From Allium sativum (Eukaryota; Streptophyta; Magnoliopsida; Asparagales; Amaryllidaceae): 64,000 nucleotides of DNA. The number at the start of each line of letters is the position of its first letter. Within the stretch, counting starts at the first letter, position 1. This document shows, piece after piece, positions 20,747 to 33,205 of the stretch. The notes beneath the pieces were generated by a model. The model was not told the origin of the DNA. It searched no databases and was given only the letters and a program-made list of their open reading frames with translations. Where the stretch lies: NCBI GenBank assembly GCA_030737875.1, contig CM060912.1, forward strand, positions 459,362,310 to 459,426,309, given 5' to 3'. A program made the translations under genes and the position numbers.

Positions 20747-21589
20747 ATATTGATATTTTCAATTTTAAAATCATTCTTGATTATTTATCCAAAAATTGAA
20801 AATGTTGACTACTTAAACCATTTTGGAACTCATCAAAATTATTTTAGATTTTTGAAAGTGTGATGATTAGCGGCTATAATATATTTCTTAACAAGCGGAG
20901 ATATTATTTGAAATCTTATGATGATTGGACAGAATTAATAATATTTTTGAATTATTGCTTATTTCATGATCATCTTCTTTATCTACCATCCTTCCGTCAT
21001 TCATCATGGTTTTGTATAATGTGGAGAGATTAAATGTTTTTGGAAATATGGAAATACTTTAATATTATATACATATATATATATATATATATCTTTATCC
21101 TTGGTATTCACTCTCATTTAAAAGTGCTCATGGTTATGGATGGGTGAATCACTTTAGTCTCTGTATATCTGCTTCCATTCTCATTTGAAAGTCCTCACGG
21201 TTGTGCATGGATGGAACTCGTATAAGAGAGGATAACTGTTAAGTATTCTTCTAATATCGTTTAAAAGTCCTAACGGTTATGCATGGTTAGAAAATACTTA
21301 ACATATTTTAAGTTACTACTAACCCCATTTAAATGTCCTAGCGGTTATACTTGGTTAGAAAGTGCTTAATTATTTTGTACTTAAAAGTTGTTGTTTTTTC
21401 TGAATTTTTTTTGGAATTTTTAATCCTATAATTGAAATTTAAAAACTCTCCACATTTTATAAAATCCATCGTTCTAAAAAGTGAAATTTGCTTCTAGTTT
21501 GAAGAATATTATGATTTTTGTTTGATTAAATGAGATTTACGATATATATTTTCCCTCTTGATTTGAATTTATATCTCTAGTCTGTGTTC
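20747..21589 (+). other. AT-rich noncoding tract right of Gypsy1
   Basis: Continues the 9091-10125 tract after the TSD. No ORF. It holds an (AT)n run near 21070 and the four-unit repeat listed separately. Probably internal sequence of the old Copia element into which Gypsy1 and the LINE inserted. Confidence 0.4.
21112..21372 (+). repeat. Four diverged ~70-bp repeats
   Basis: Units begin near 21115, 21181, 21258 and 21327, each with (C/A)TTTAAAAGTCCTNNCGGTTATGCATGG followed in the last two by TTAGAAA(A/G)T(A/G)CTTAA. Spacing is 66-77 bases. The GGTTAG/CTTAA words resemble the Gypsy LTR minisatellite, but the units are different. Confidence 0.65.
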
Positions 21590-21620
21590 ATCACTATGTT
21601 CGTCCTCCTTTTCAAATTTA

Positions 21621-22074
21621 ATGGCAGCTATACCTGCCTTGTCCCATCACCCTTCTAATGACCCAAACCCTACGCAATCCGTCGCCGATACTCCTCGATT
21701 TCTTCTACTTTCCCTCCTCCTCCAGTTCTTCCTCCTGACCCACCTCAATCGAACCCTCCTCCATCTGAATCTTCGAGTCCTTACCCTAACTCTCCTCCAA
21801 CCTTACCCTTACTAAACCCTACTCTCGGACCCAATGCAAACTCTGACCATTGAACAAGTTTGGACTTCCTTAATTCAACACCTTCCTCGTAACGTGGCGA
21901 AGTACAAACCTATTCAATTTAAAATCACAATCAAAGGTGACAAAATGATTCCAAACCAAATATTAATGTATGCTAGTGAAACAATCTCGAAAAATTATGT
22001 GGTGGGGTTTTTCCTTGATAAACCCATATTATATACAATGGCGATCGAAACGTTGAAGGTGCATTGGAGATTGC
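21621..22074 (+). pseudogene. LINE ORF1, N-terminal part
   Basis: RNA-binding ORF1 protein of plant L1 elements. It starts at MAAIPALSHH with a Pro/Ser-rich leader, with a frameshift and stop near 21813. The frame from 21834 carries the DUF4283 start: WTSLIQHLPRNVAKY, then a hydrophobic YVVGFFLDKPI, then KVHW, where the solo LTR cuts the frame. The reading resumes at 25446. DUF4283 is the usual ORF1 module of plant LINEs. Confidence 0.6.
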
Positions 22075-25000
22075 TGTTGTATCTAAAAATTCTATGATTT
22101 TTGTTTGATGATAACAAATATATATTTATTATTATAAATGTGTTTGTAATTTTACTACTATACTACATCACAGACAGAATATAATATTTATATTTAAATA
22201 GAATACTACCTGCTGGTAGCAATGTGAAGTCGCAGAAAAGACACGTTAGGCGCAATTCTGGCCCTTTTTTGATCCTTTCTTCACTTGAGTATGTTTTGGT
22301 CATTGTGTCAGATCAGATGGAATGTAGTATGTGCAAGTTGGTAATTAAATGAATTGTTTCTTGGGAAAGCGGTAAGGTGGATGAGTTAGTTGCAAAAGCT
22401 ATTGGTATGCAAAATTGGTTACTGAAGAAGTTCTCTCTTCCGTAATCACTTAAGTTTTTGTGAGTGAGTATTTGAGAGTTAGGAGAGTAATAGAGAGAGA
22501 TGGTTATAAGTCATAGCACATTTGTATATGCTATAATTTGTATTGTAAATATATTGGAGATTAACAAAATTTTGAGCTTAACTTCCAAAAAAAAAAGAAT
22601 ACTACTGCATAGGAATTTAAAAATTCAAACATTATTTTATTTAAATAGAATATTTTATTTCAAGATTCCAAATAGTACAAATTTATAACTCCACTATTTT
22701 TACATTTCACTGAAATACATTACATTCATTAACAATTTCATTTGTATACAATGCTCCTCACTACTGTACACTCATTTTCTTTTCACTCAAGTTTGTACAA
22801 ATATATTTAGTTTCACTTATACACACTGAGACAATCTTGTCTTCAGTCTTCTGTCTTCTGCCAGTCTTCACAGTCAGTCCAGATTTCTACTTACCTTTCA
22901 CAAAAAGAAACACACACAGAGTAATCTGAAACAGAAATATTTTATATTCTAGCAGACATATTTTTTATTTTAAAAATTTGTTTGCCTTAAATTTTTTGTG
23001 TGTTTCTCATCATGTTTCATGACTTGATCTGATTTATATGGACATTCATTTATGTCTGGATAGCTTGTGATATTCACAGTGATACACTGTAAATACACAA
23101 AGCAGACTGTATACTCTAGTGCTCACAGATCAGCCACAACACACTACATTGGCTTGCTGATCAGAACCAGCATCATGTTGAGCTGATTATGAACAGCCAC
23201 AACGCAGTAATAACACTCTGCTAATAGAAATTTCATCTCTGCCATTCAAACAACTCATGTATATAAATTACACATGCACGATACATATATACACATACCC
23301 ATGTATGTATATGCATATTGCTGTGCAGGGACAACATGGTTAAACAAGAAAGTAAAGTCAAATTTATATGTTTAAGTCAAAGCAGCATGTGCATGGAACA
23401 TGGTTCTGGTTCAAGTGTTCGAGCACGTAGAAGCAGGCCGAACCAAGTAACAAATGCAAATGAAAATGGTCAGTGTAGTTTCAAATATAAGTGACAAGAA
23501 TTCAACATGGATGCAATAAACAACAACAAGAAATGTGTAGCCAACATCAGAGACAAGTATACACAACAAATGTGTCAAGTGCAAGCTCGAGCATGGTCAG
23601 GCCAAAGTGCCAAACAGAATAGAACAACATGGCAAGAATGACAGAGCAAGTCAAGTAACACAAGGGACATCCCAAATTCAAAATCAAAGCATGGTCGAGC
23701 CTCACTGTTTTCAAGTCAAGGCCAAGCAAAAACTAATGCAGAATGCAAACAAATACAAATAGTAGGATATCATTGCTACAAATGCACAAGCTCAAGTAAG
23801 TCAAAGCAGTCTATACAATTTTAAATTCATGGCAGCAGAATCTACATATATACACACTCAATTGTGTGTGTATACATGTGATAGAAGTGATAATGCACAT
23901 ACAAATCAATATAAATTAGCATGCAAAGGAACTGGAAAAGAATTATTGAGCACAAGCAAACTCGACAATAACATTCGCATGGAGTCATTTAGATTGTTCC
24001 CACTTTTCTTATCAATAAGTTTATCAATTTGGGCAAGAATTTATTTTTATTTTCTATATAATTTCCAGAGTTCATTCAAGGTCCTACGACAAAGATTCAA
24101 GGCAACACAGTGTATAATCACGCAAGGGCCAAGGGAGCAATTTTATTTTGTTCCAGAATTAAAATCAGATAATGATTTACAATTTTTGATGCATTCCAGA
24201 AACAAAATCAAATCGTGTCAATCCTGGTTTTACAAATGGAAAAATTAATTCCATGTTTTTCTTCACTGATTCAAGGGATTAATTCACAATTCATGAACAC
24301 AGTTTTGGGCAAGTATTTAATCAGAAGTAAAAGAATTTTCAATCAACAAAACATTTGTTTTTTTTGGCAAGTTTTTTTTGGTTAGAAATCAGGTTTGCAT
24401 ACAGGAAGACAATTTTAGGCAATGAATACCAATTCCCTAAATCATGCTTGGATCATCGACAAATCGGGAAACAATTATCAATCACGCAAAGGGAGTTTCT
24501 TCAAAGGGTCACGAATTCGTTTCAATCCAAATTCACGCAACAGACAAGGCAACCCAAAAATCATGCACACGGCAATGAATCTCACACAATCAAGCCAACC
24601 GATATAAATTCAAATGAGGAAGCAAAAGGGGAATCGCGCGCAAATCAAGTCAAGACATTTGTGTGAAATCAGAGAAAATTAAGGATGCAATAATCCTCCA
24701 AATTCAACCATTCATCACAAGAAAGAGTTATTGAAAACAAAAGCAACAATTCAAAGTGCTAACAAATTCAAATCAGAATTATCCACTCATGTTTTCAATC
24801 GCAAGTTATTTTTCCCAAATAGTTGGACTAGAGAGGAGCAACAATCTGAGCCAAATTGAAGAACAAAATCAAGTAACCAAAAGTCGAATTGATTTGGAAG
24901 TTGAAAAAACCCTAACTTGATCGACCGCCATTTTCATTTCAGAGAAAAAGAGACTCGGGTTCAACAAACAAACAAAGGGGCCGACCTATATTTGTTTTGA

Positions 25001-25440
25001 GTGAAAAGTTTTTTTTATATTTCTTTTTATTTTGTTTTGTATTTCTTTTGTAATCATTTCAAACAGTTTACCAGTGTCTGTAAAACTAGGGATTTACTAG
25101 TTTGTCATTAAAAATAGCGTTTACTGGGTATAGGTTTGTAGCTAGAGGAAATTCTGATCTAGGGGATGTAGATCAGTCAAGGGTTTTGAGCGTAGGATTA
25201 GAATAGAAGCGAGGGGTTTGCTAGTTTATGGGGTTTTGTAAGCGAGATCTGTTCTATTACCTAATAGAAACCTTAATGAATGCAACAGTAGGAAGGGTTA
25301 GCCGAAGCTGGGTAAAATTTGTGTCGTTTACATTTCGCATTTACTTACTATACTATTATCTGTGCTGTGATTATTTTTAATATCTCGATAAAATTCAATA
25401 ATCCCTATTCATCGCCTCTAGGGTTAATCTAGATCCAACA
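22075..25440 (+). mobile_element. Copia solo LTR (3366 bp)
   Basis: TG..CA ends (TGTTGTATC to GATCCAACA), flanked by ATTGC at 22070-22074 and 25441-25445, inserted in LINE ORF1. No internal region or second LTR with matching TSD, so it is a solo LTR left by LTR-LTR recombination. Its ends resemble the LTR at 44683-46870 (ATGATTTTTGTTTGATGATAACAAATAT at the start, CTAGGGTTAAT at the end), but the middles align poorly. It contains an A/C-rich centre (23330-24900). Its ORFs, including 139 codons at 23829-24248, look like chance. Confidence 0.85.
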
Positions 25441-25445
25441 ATTGC

Positions 25446-25920
25446 ATAGGAATGTCAAGGTGAAATCAGATGGAACCCTATTCCTTTTCCTTTTCTCAGA
25501 TGACTCTGACAAAGAGAGAGTGATACATAGTGATCCAATAATAATGAAGAACAAACTCTTTATCACAAGGCAATGGGGATCCCAATGTGAGTAATGTCTA
25601 TGGATCTATAAAAGCAGTGGCTATATGGGTGAAATTATCGAATATACCAATTTATTTGTGGTCTCCTGTGGGCTTGAACTATTTATTAAAAAAAAATGGG
25701 GAAACTTGTATGCCTTGTGCAACAGAATCTTTAGCTAGAATCCAGGATGTTAAATGTATGATAGAAATAGCTCTAGAAAATGATCTACTTGACATGTTCG
25801 CTATGGAAAATCCTTATGGATCAACACAGTATATTCAAGTGTCATACTTGTAGAAACTTGATATATATACACATTGTAAGGTGTCTGGTCATAAAAAAGT
25901 GAATGTAAGATAAAATTGCA
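25446..25920 (+). pseudogene. LINE ORF1, C-terminal part
   Basis: Resumes DUF4283 in frame with the part before the solo LTR: TLFLFLFSDDSDKERVIHSD and then a frameshift near 25588. The next frame (25587-25853) has VAIWVKLSNIPIYLW and ATESLARI, the typical linker of plant LINE ORF1. A decayed zinc knuckle (THCKVSGHKK) follows after the stop at 25853. Broken by at least one frameshift and stops. Confidence 0.7.
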
Positions 25921-27100
25921 TAGAATGCTTCAACTGGAGATATATATGAATGAAAAGCAAGTATCAGAAAACAAAATGAAAGGAGAGAAGTATGTAAGGC
26001 AACAATCTACGAAGGAATAAAATACAACATGAAATAAGTAATATCAAATAAAAGAAAGACATATGATACAAGTCATGCAAGAAGAGAAAAAGAAAACAGC
26101 CAAAGCAATATGGAAGTAGCAAATGAAGAGAAAGGAAAAAGAAAAAATAGTGGGAATGGGATAAGCACAACAAACGAAAAACAAAAAACAAACCTAAGAG
26201 CTACTACGCAAAATAGATTCTAAGGCCTGCCATAAGAAGAAGGAAACAGAAGGAAACATAGGAGAAAGAAATGATGAGGATAGTAGAAACAAGGAGGAAA
26301 ATGAAAAGGCAGAGAAAGAGAAAGGTGACAAACAAGATAATATTGTTGATATTGCTTTGAATGAAACTATAAATGCTGAGCATAATTGCAACTCAACAAA
26401 CACATCAAACTCCACTCTCTCCACAGCTTCCAACTTGCCTAAAAACCTGAATCATACCCTCTATACAACATTCACCAAAAAAATCATATCTACTAGAGCC
26501 ATACCAAAATATTTCCTACCTCCTCTTATACCCAATCCACCGGATCAAATTGATCTTATGAATCTTGATACATACATAACTCCTCCCATTTTTTCCTTAC
26601 CAACTAGAATGCCATTCCATGCCCCCTCCAAATAAACTCTCCACTACAACTTCAATACCTAAACCACCTGATCTGTCAACTGTGCATGTTGACACACATG
26701 CACATTTGAATTGTGCAACTACCCAAGAACCTATAATTTCCTCCAATAAGATACCCCAAACATCCATGTCAGTGCTCAAACTTCTACTTCACCCAACCTA
26801 TGCTCCTCAAAAGAAGCTCCAACTTCAACACCAAAATCTCCATCTCAAGCTGATATGTGCAAAAGGTAGCATGAAAAGATGATAAAAATGAGTAAAACGA
26901 AAGTAGTAGACTCAAACAAAGTGAGTAGCAAAAAGGAGTACCAAGAAGAAGAAAAAATAACACCCCCATATAACTCCTCCCTTATAACCAATAGATAGCG
27001 ATGTTGAAACTGAATCAAATCAGGAAACAGTCAAAGATTATAACTCTTCTCAAAAAAGAACCATAAGCTCCACCATGTCCCCATTGAAAGTATAATAATG
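25921..27100 (+). other. LINE ORF1-ORF2 linker
   Basis: A-rich, then Pro/Thr-rich in translation (26357-26635 and 26619-26882), consistent with the low-complexity C-terminus of ORF1. No motif I recognise; frames are short and broken. Confidence 0.45.
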
Positions 27101-27830
27101 ATAAACAAAATTGCAGCATGGAATATACGAGGTGCACACAAAAAAAGTCAAAACTAGACCAAATAAAAAAAAACCATTCGTGTCCACAAAATATCCTTGA
27201 TATCTATATCTGAAACCAAACTAAACCTATCCCTTTTCTCCTCTGCCTCCTCTTACATTATCCCAAACTGGCTTTTCCTCACTAACCACTCTCATGCATC
27301 ATATGGTAGACTCCTTATAATGTATGACCGTTTCATTTACCTAATCTCTCCCTTTCTCATGGATTACTAATTCATTCATTCTAAAGTTGTCCATGTGCCT
27401 TCATCTACTACCGTATACATCACCTTTGTATATGCCTCTAACAACTACTCTGAAAGACAAACTACATGACTACCTCCTTCACTTATCTCAAAACACACAT
27501 AACCATGGCTTATCATGGGTGATTCTAACTGCTCCTTCCTTTCCTCACATAAAAGTGGTGACATACCACTATCTGTTGCTGACCTATCCCCTATGAATCA
27601 AGCCATGCAAAATGCATCCTTGATTGAAATACCCTCATCTGGCTCCTCCTTTACCTATTCAAATAAGAGCTCCTTCTTCCCTCGTACATTAACCTGGATA
27701 AATCATGGTATCATGAACATATCTTCCCTTTCTTCCTGGCCATCCATCCGTATTCACATACCCATGCCATAACTTTCTGACCATTCCCCTCTGATTCTAT
27801 CTTTTGGAATAGCTGCCATAAACAAATAGG
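27101..27830 (+). pseudogene. LINE ORF2 endonuclease domain, broken
   Basis: APE-type endonuclease that nicks target DNA. The start reads KIAAWNIRGA (about 27105), the usual WN(I/C)RG motif. Later MGDSNCSF (about 27512) is the MGDFN motif and LSDHSPLIL (about 27775) is the C-terminal SDH motif. Several stops (near 27370, 27470, 27770) break it. Confidence 0.7.
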
Positions 27831-29420
27831 CGAATCGTAAATTTTTTGATAAATGGGCTAAAAATGAAACCATGGTGTATGTGACGAAAAAAGCTTGGGA
27901 CATCTATACCTATGGAAAACCAATGCACAAGTTACAAAAGAAATTAAAGAATACCAAACTAGAATTGAAGAAATGGTCGAATGAAGTATATGGTAAAGGA
28001 AACAAACAATCAATTGAGATATCTAGAAGACTTGAACAGGTGCAGCAGGTAAATTTCTAAAATAATTCTAGTCAATGTGATTATGTGCTGGAGAAAGAGT
28101 TGTGCATTCAACTTAAACATGCTCTGGAAGCTGAAACAAACATGGTGGAGCAGAAGATGAAGCAACAATGGTCAACACATGGAGATAGAAATTCCAAATT
28201 ATTCCACTCATTAAAAATCAAACAAGCAAAAGCCTATATACATCAGATAGAGGACATGCAAGGTACCACTTATACAACTCCTCATCAAGTTCATAATGCC
28301 TTCCTATCATATTTCACTAACCTTCTTGGTAGTATACCAAATGATCCTGATGCTTCCTTCCTGACCAGCTTGCTCATTGCCACACTTACTCCACAAATGT
28401 AAAATGCCTTAATAGACCATATCTCTGATGATGATATTAGAAACTCCATATTCAGTATGAGGAAAATAACTTTTCCTGGCCCAGATGGTTTCACTGCCAC
28501 TTTCTACATCCATTGTTGGCCTATTATATCCCCTCGAGTCTTATCTACAGTTCACAATTTTTTTGATAACTACAAAATCCTAAGTTGCGTCAATTCCACC
28601 AACCTAGCCTTGATACCCAAAACTAATAACCTAATAAGTGTCTATAAATTTCAGCCTGTAGCATGCTGCAATGTAATATACAAAGCCATTTCAAGAATTT
28701 TAGCTTTTAGAGTCAAAGTTGCTCTCCAAACCTTAATATCACCCAATCAAGCTGCCTTCCTCCCTCATCGCAATATCCTTGATAATGTCCTTCTCAAGCA
28801 TGAACAATTAAATAGATAAACCAAAAAATATCTCTCTCCTAGAGCAATGATGAAAATAGACATTAATAAAGCTTTTGATTCTATTAGCTGGTCTTCCTTA
28901 ATATGTATCATGGAAAAAAAATGAGATTTCATCCATTATTCATCAAATGGATATATCCCTGCATATCCACAGTTAGATATTCATCAGTGTTCAATGCTCA
29001 CACAGTTGGTTATTTCAAAGGAAATAATGGTCTTTGACAAGGTGATCCCATCTCTCCATACCTTTTCATTCTTGTAATGGAAACTCACACGTTGGAGTTA
29101 GATCGACATGTTTGTTTAAAGAATTTCATGCTTTACCCAAAATGTAAAACTCCCATAATCACCTGCCTTGCTTTTGTTGATGACTTGATTATATTCACAA
29201 AACCCACTCACAAATCCCTAGACACCATCATGCTAACCCTCTCCGAATTCCATGTGCTTTCTCTGGCCTACAATTGAACCTCATTAAATCCCATATACTG
29301 CTCTCTGGTTTGCCGCCTAACAAATGGCTGAGTGCCAAAGGATCATCAAGATGATGCTGATAACTTCTAATGTCATATCTTGGAATTCTGTTAGCAACAA
29401 AGAAATAACAGTAGCTCAAT
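27831..29420 (+). pseudogene. LINE ORF2 reverse transcriptase, broken
   Basis: Contains the linker helix (WDIYTYGKPMHKLQKKLK), WSTHGDRNSKLFHS (28170), GPDGFTATFY (28474), NLALIPKTNN, a degenerate RPVACCNVIYK equivalent, ISPNQAAFLPHRNILDN (about 28735), KIDINKAFDSISW (about 28853), and the catalytic LAFVDDLIIF at about 29167-29196. Stops and frameshifts occur at 28060, 28400, 28819, 28922 and beyond. Palm motifs retain both catalytic Asp residues. Confidence 0.8.
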
Positions 29421-30714
29421 GCATTCTTCTATATGAGAAAATTACATCAGTTCTGACAATATAGGAGAATAGATTTCTATCCCATCCTTAGAGACTTGTT
29501 ATACTGAATGCGGTTATATTTTCCATCACTGTTTACTAGTGCAGATCATTCCTCCTTCCAACAAAGCTGCTATCAATGATCAGAACTACCATGAGAAAAT
29601 TCTATGGTCACGGTCAGTTCACTCAAATAAGCTATCTCCGATAGCCTTCTACAATATAGAAAAACCTAAATGAAAAGGTGGTCTAGGGATTAAAAAACAT
29701 CAAAAATTGGAATTATGCTACCCTCTCAATACACTACCAGAATCTGGTCTTAAGTACCAATACGTTGTGGGTGCAATGGAGCATAAACTATAACTTAAAA
29801 GGTGCAGAAATATGGATTGTAAAAGCTAAGCGTGCAAATAGATGGGTCTGGAAAACTATGTTGAAAGTTAGAGACAAACTTTTGCCTTATTCTATGTTGC
29901 ATTTAGCATATGACAACAAGGAAAAAATCTGGACTACCCCTGGTTATGTAATGGATTGATCTTAATAAAAACTCTAGAGCATGAGGATGTAATACAAAGT
30001 GGTATCCCTCTCAATGATGAGATCGTAGCCTATGCTAGCAATGGGAAAATTAATCTTCCTGGATCAAGTAACAACAATGTAAAAAGAATATGGAGCAGAT
30101 ACAATCAAAAGTTGTATACTCTTGGTCCTCTTGATACATATGTATGGATGGAAGATAAATTAAAGCACGGCGCTAGCATCACATTCTCTTCCCTATATAG
30201 AGAAAAAATGATGGTGAAATTCCCATGGTATAAGAGAATCTGGAAAAATAAAACAAATGAAAGACTCAATTTCTTCCTTTGGAAAGTTAGTTAGAATGTT
30301 ATTCATACATTATCTAACCTGACAGCAAAAGATATTAATGTATTGAATCAGTGTGGTTTCTGTAGAGCTGGCACTGAAGACATGTAGCATTTATTCTTTA
30401 AGTTCTCCTACATAAGGGACATATGGGGTATGGTCAAGAGAAATGGAGGAATCACGGCTCCGAATAGTGGCAGTAAAGGAGAATGGTATGCCATATACAA
30501 GGCGACAAAATGGAAGGAAGAAGCAACATATATGATGCTGATCATGATTAAAGTTATGGTGATGGAAGTATGGACCGAAAGAAGCCAATGGATATTCAAT
30601 AAAAAATCTCGAACAAGATTGCAATTGTTCAATGACATATGCAGCAGCATTAGAAGATTTATCTCGCTGTCCGCTTTGGTGTTCGCTACTAATGTAGTTG
30701 ATGGATGGTTTTAA
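29421..30714 (+). pseudogene. LINE ORF2 C-terminal region with zf-RVT
   Basis: Thumb/connection text, then 29956-30294 with a typical zf-RVT start (SLYREKMMVKFPWYKRIWKNK) and CGFCRAGTEDM. It ends with VWTERSQWIFNKKSRT, the common C-terminal WkeRN-type tail; stop at 30714. In-frame stops at 29959 and 30294. Confidence 0.7.
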
Positions 30715-30820
30715 TTCCCCAACCCCCTATCTTTTATTAACTATTTTATTTTTTTGCAATATTTTTCAATTTATTTTGTATGTTATCCTTTCAATATAAA
30801 TAAATGAAAGGAGCCATTCT
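30715..30820 (+). other. LINE 3' UTR, left part
   Basis: T-rich stretch after the ORF2 stop, ending AAAGGAGCCATTCT where Gypsy2 inserted. The UTR continues at 44409 with ACCCCGCTGGCTTTGCC and a poly(A). Confidence 0.7.
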
Positions 30821-31078
30821 TGTAACAACCCGAATTTTATAACATGTTAAAACAAGAAATCAGGGCAGAATTAAATCATAAGTTAAGAATCAATGGGAAC
30901 GGGTTATGCCATTGCATTCGTCTCGAAATTCTGCTTGAAAACGAGTCCGAAATTTCGTAAATCGGAGTCCGTATGACCAAGATATGGCCCATAGAAGATT
31001 TCAGAAAATTCAAAATTCAGCCCGAAATTTAAATTCAGCCAGAAACAGATTGGGCAGGAAAATTTCCCGCCCAGCCCC

Positions 31079-31152
31079 AGGTCGACTGGGGAGTCGACCT
31101 GCCCCCCCCCCCAGGTCGACTGGGGAGTCAACCTGGGGGTCGACCTCCCTGG
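31079..31152 (+). repeat. GTCGAC palindrome cluster in U3 (Gypsy2)
   Basis: Includes AGGTCGACT-GGGG-AGTCGACCT, a perfect 9-bp stem, then a C run and a second, slightly mutated copy. The 3' LTR version (38998-39074) has a rearranged set, although the LTRs are otherwise nearly identical. Confidence 0.75.
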
Positions 31153-31275
31153 TCGGACCCTGTTGGTCTGGTGCACCAGTTTGCTCCTTTGGTCTGATTA
31201 CTTGGCCTGTGACGGGATTTGATGGTTCAGATCTAAACTAGGGTTAATCCTATGGCCTAAACTAGTCTCTACACC

Positions 31276-31283
31276 TATAAAAA
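31276..31283 (+). promoter_or_regulatory. TATA box of Gypsy2 5' LTR
   Basis: TATAAAAA in ACACCTATAAAAACACC; the counterpart in the 3' LTR is TATAAAAG at 39204-39211. Confidence 0.65.
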
Positions 31284-31521
31284 CACCCTAATACCATGCC
31301 TAAACCATCACAAATCATCCTAACAACTAAATTCTGCCAAAATGCTCCCTAATCATGGCCTCCATCTTCATCTTGAGAGCTTCTAAGGCAAAAAGGAGAA
31401 ATCTTTCTTCATCAAATCAAAGGAGCTACTTATTCTTAAGGCTTCTAGTGTTGCTACATCATTCCTAGAGCTTTTACAACGTCTCTATCTTGTTCTATTG
31501 TGTTCTAGTTCTCATAGCCAT

Positions 31522-31532
31522 GATTTGTAAGC
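31522..31532 (+). promoter_or_regulatory. Candidate LTR splice donor (Gypsy2)
   Basis: GATTT followed by GTAAGC, about 245 bases after the TATA box, the same place as in Gypsy1. Retained in the 3' LTR at 39455. Confidence 0.4.
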
Positions 31533-32209
31533 TCCAATCTACTCTTAGATTTAAACTATGAAGTTAATATGAACATGTAGCAAGTTGAAATGGGATTTTT
31601 GGTATAATACTTGTCTCGGGGCTATATTTGTATGCATAGATCCATTTATGACACTTTTGATCTATGATTATGGAACTATCATGAACCTAGTACCGTTCAT
31701 CTTGATTTTTGGTTAGAAAGCTATGAGCTTTATTTGGGGATTATGCATAATGCAACATAGAACCCCTCATAACCTTGATGTCAACTTTCATATGATGTTG
31801 AACTACATGCTACCCACAAGTTTATCACCCTATGTCAACTATTATCATGTTATCACCTTTGCCTATGATGTTGAACTACATGCTACCCACAAGTTTATTT
31901 GCTAAGTTTGATGTCATGCATGTTTTCGAGGCCAATAATCCTATATGCTAGTTGTGATGAACACCTTTGCCTCAAATATCATCATGTTTAACTTATGACC
32001 AACTTTACCACCTTATGCCCATCTTGGTTATATTTTTATGTTCCTTGATTCACTTGTGTTGATGCGAATTTACGTGCGAATGGTAATACGTTATGGGTAG
32101 TTAGGAAAACTTGAAATGACATGAAAAACATGACTTGAAATGTGACATGAAACTTGATTATGCTTGAAAACTTGAATGTGGTCAAGACATGTAGAAAACC
32201 ATAAAGTGG

Positions 32210-32410
32210 CCAACTCGAGGTTGGGTTGAGTTTGTAGCGTAAATCTGCCTGGAACCGCCCGGCAAATCCAGTGGCTACAAACAATAGGACCTAATGTGAG
32301 AAGTTGGTCACATCGCGCTTGAAACCGGAGGTTAGAGTAGGTTGTGGTGTAAAGCTGCCCGGACTCGCCCGGCATATCCAGTAACCACAACAAAGTCTAA
32401 TGTGAGAGGT
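32210..32410 (+). other. Duplicated hairpin block in LTR leader (Gypsy2)
   Basis: First block: CCAAC-TCGAG-GTTGG cap hairpin, then perfect stem GTTTGTAGC (32230-32238) with GCTACAAAC (32274-32282). Second block: AACC-GGA-GGTT, then perfect stem GTTGTGGT (32341-32348) with ACCACAAC (32384-32391). The interiors (TGCC(T/C)GGA..CGCCCGGCA.ATCCAGT) match Gypsy1. The 3' LTR has the first stem at 43063-43071/43107-43115. Confidence 0.75.
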
Positions 32411-32529
32411 TGGGTGCATTAAATTAATTAATGCCACATGTTAGGGTTAAGTCATGAGCCACTTGGATACACTTAACCAACTTGAAACATGATTGGATAG
32501 GGTTAACCACACTTAACCCGTTAGAAACC

Positions 32530-32940
32530 CTAGTTACGTGGTCCTTTTCAGCAGTAACCCTCTTGGATGTATCACGATGCCCTAGGGACTAGGCTATGGT
32601 GGGGCACGATTACTAGGCTGATTGTAAGCGACCAGAAAGACGGCTGAGTAGGTGCGCCGGTGTAGGTTCAGGCGGACTATGGTCGTGCACATAGTCCGGA
32701 GTTGAAAAAGCAGACACGGGCACCAGTAGGTTTAGACTGTGCGTGCTTGATTCGTGTCAGTGGTTGGCACCCTAGGGCTTGATACACCCTAGGGTGGACC
32801 TAGCACAGTTTGACTACATTCCGTGATTGGGCCGTATGACACCGACACTCGACGAGTTAGGCTTATAGGGAGCGATCGACTAGACCGTGTAGTTGGACCT
32901 TGACTTGGGTCATCTCATGATATTGGGCCAAGGGATCATT
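32530..32940 (+). other. Conserved folded block in LTR leader (Gypsy2)
   Basis: Hairpins GGACTATG(GTCGTGCA)CATAGTCC at 32674-32697 and CACCCTAGGG(CTTGATACA)CCCTAGGGTG at 32768-32796, both perfect. Loops nearly match those of Gypsy1 at 13160-13167 and 13255-13263; stems differ but remain paired. The block continues through GGGAGCGATCGACTAGACCGTG, similar to GGAGCCGATCGATAGGGTA in Gypsy1. Confidence 0.7.
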
Positions 32941-33135
32941 TCTTGTTTATACTTGACATGGGTTGGAATACTAGTACTATTGGTGCAAAACTAAACCTTG
33001 TATATGCGATGCCACACTTGATCTACCTTGTTATCTATTTATCATGCCAGTTAGTTACCATCTTTATGTTTCATCTTAGTTTCTCATGTTTATTTAACTT
33101 CATTAGTTTTTATACTAATAGTAGGTAGGACTTAC

Positions 33136-33205
33136 CAGTCTTTATGACTGACCCTTTTTCTTTCGCCTCTTTTCTTACGCCCCCCCCCCCAGGTTCTCAG
33201 GGAGG
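33136..33205 (+). promoter_or_regulatory. Hairpin plus poly-C/CAG acceptor-like site (Gypsy2)
   Basis: CAGTC-TTTAT-GACTG hairpin (33136-33150), pyrimidine tract CTCTTTTCTTACG, a C run, and CAG at 33190-33192 followed by GTTCTCAGGGAGG. Relative to Gypsy1 (CAGAC/GTCTG) the middle base pair is swapped and still pairs. Confidence 0.45.

Noticed and set aside
23829..24248. 139-codon ORF inside the Copia solo LTR.
   Set aside because: No motif, no counterpart in the related LTR at 44683-46870, and low-complexity flanks; probably chance.
30984..31241. 85-codon ORF in the Gypsy2 5' LTR, with a similar frame at 38904-39140.
   Set aside because: It is U3 sequence upstream of TATA, the palindromes change the frame between copies, and there is no domain.
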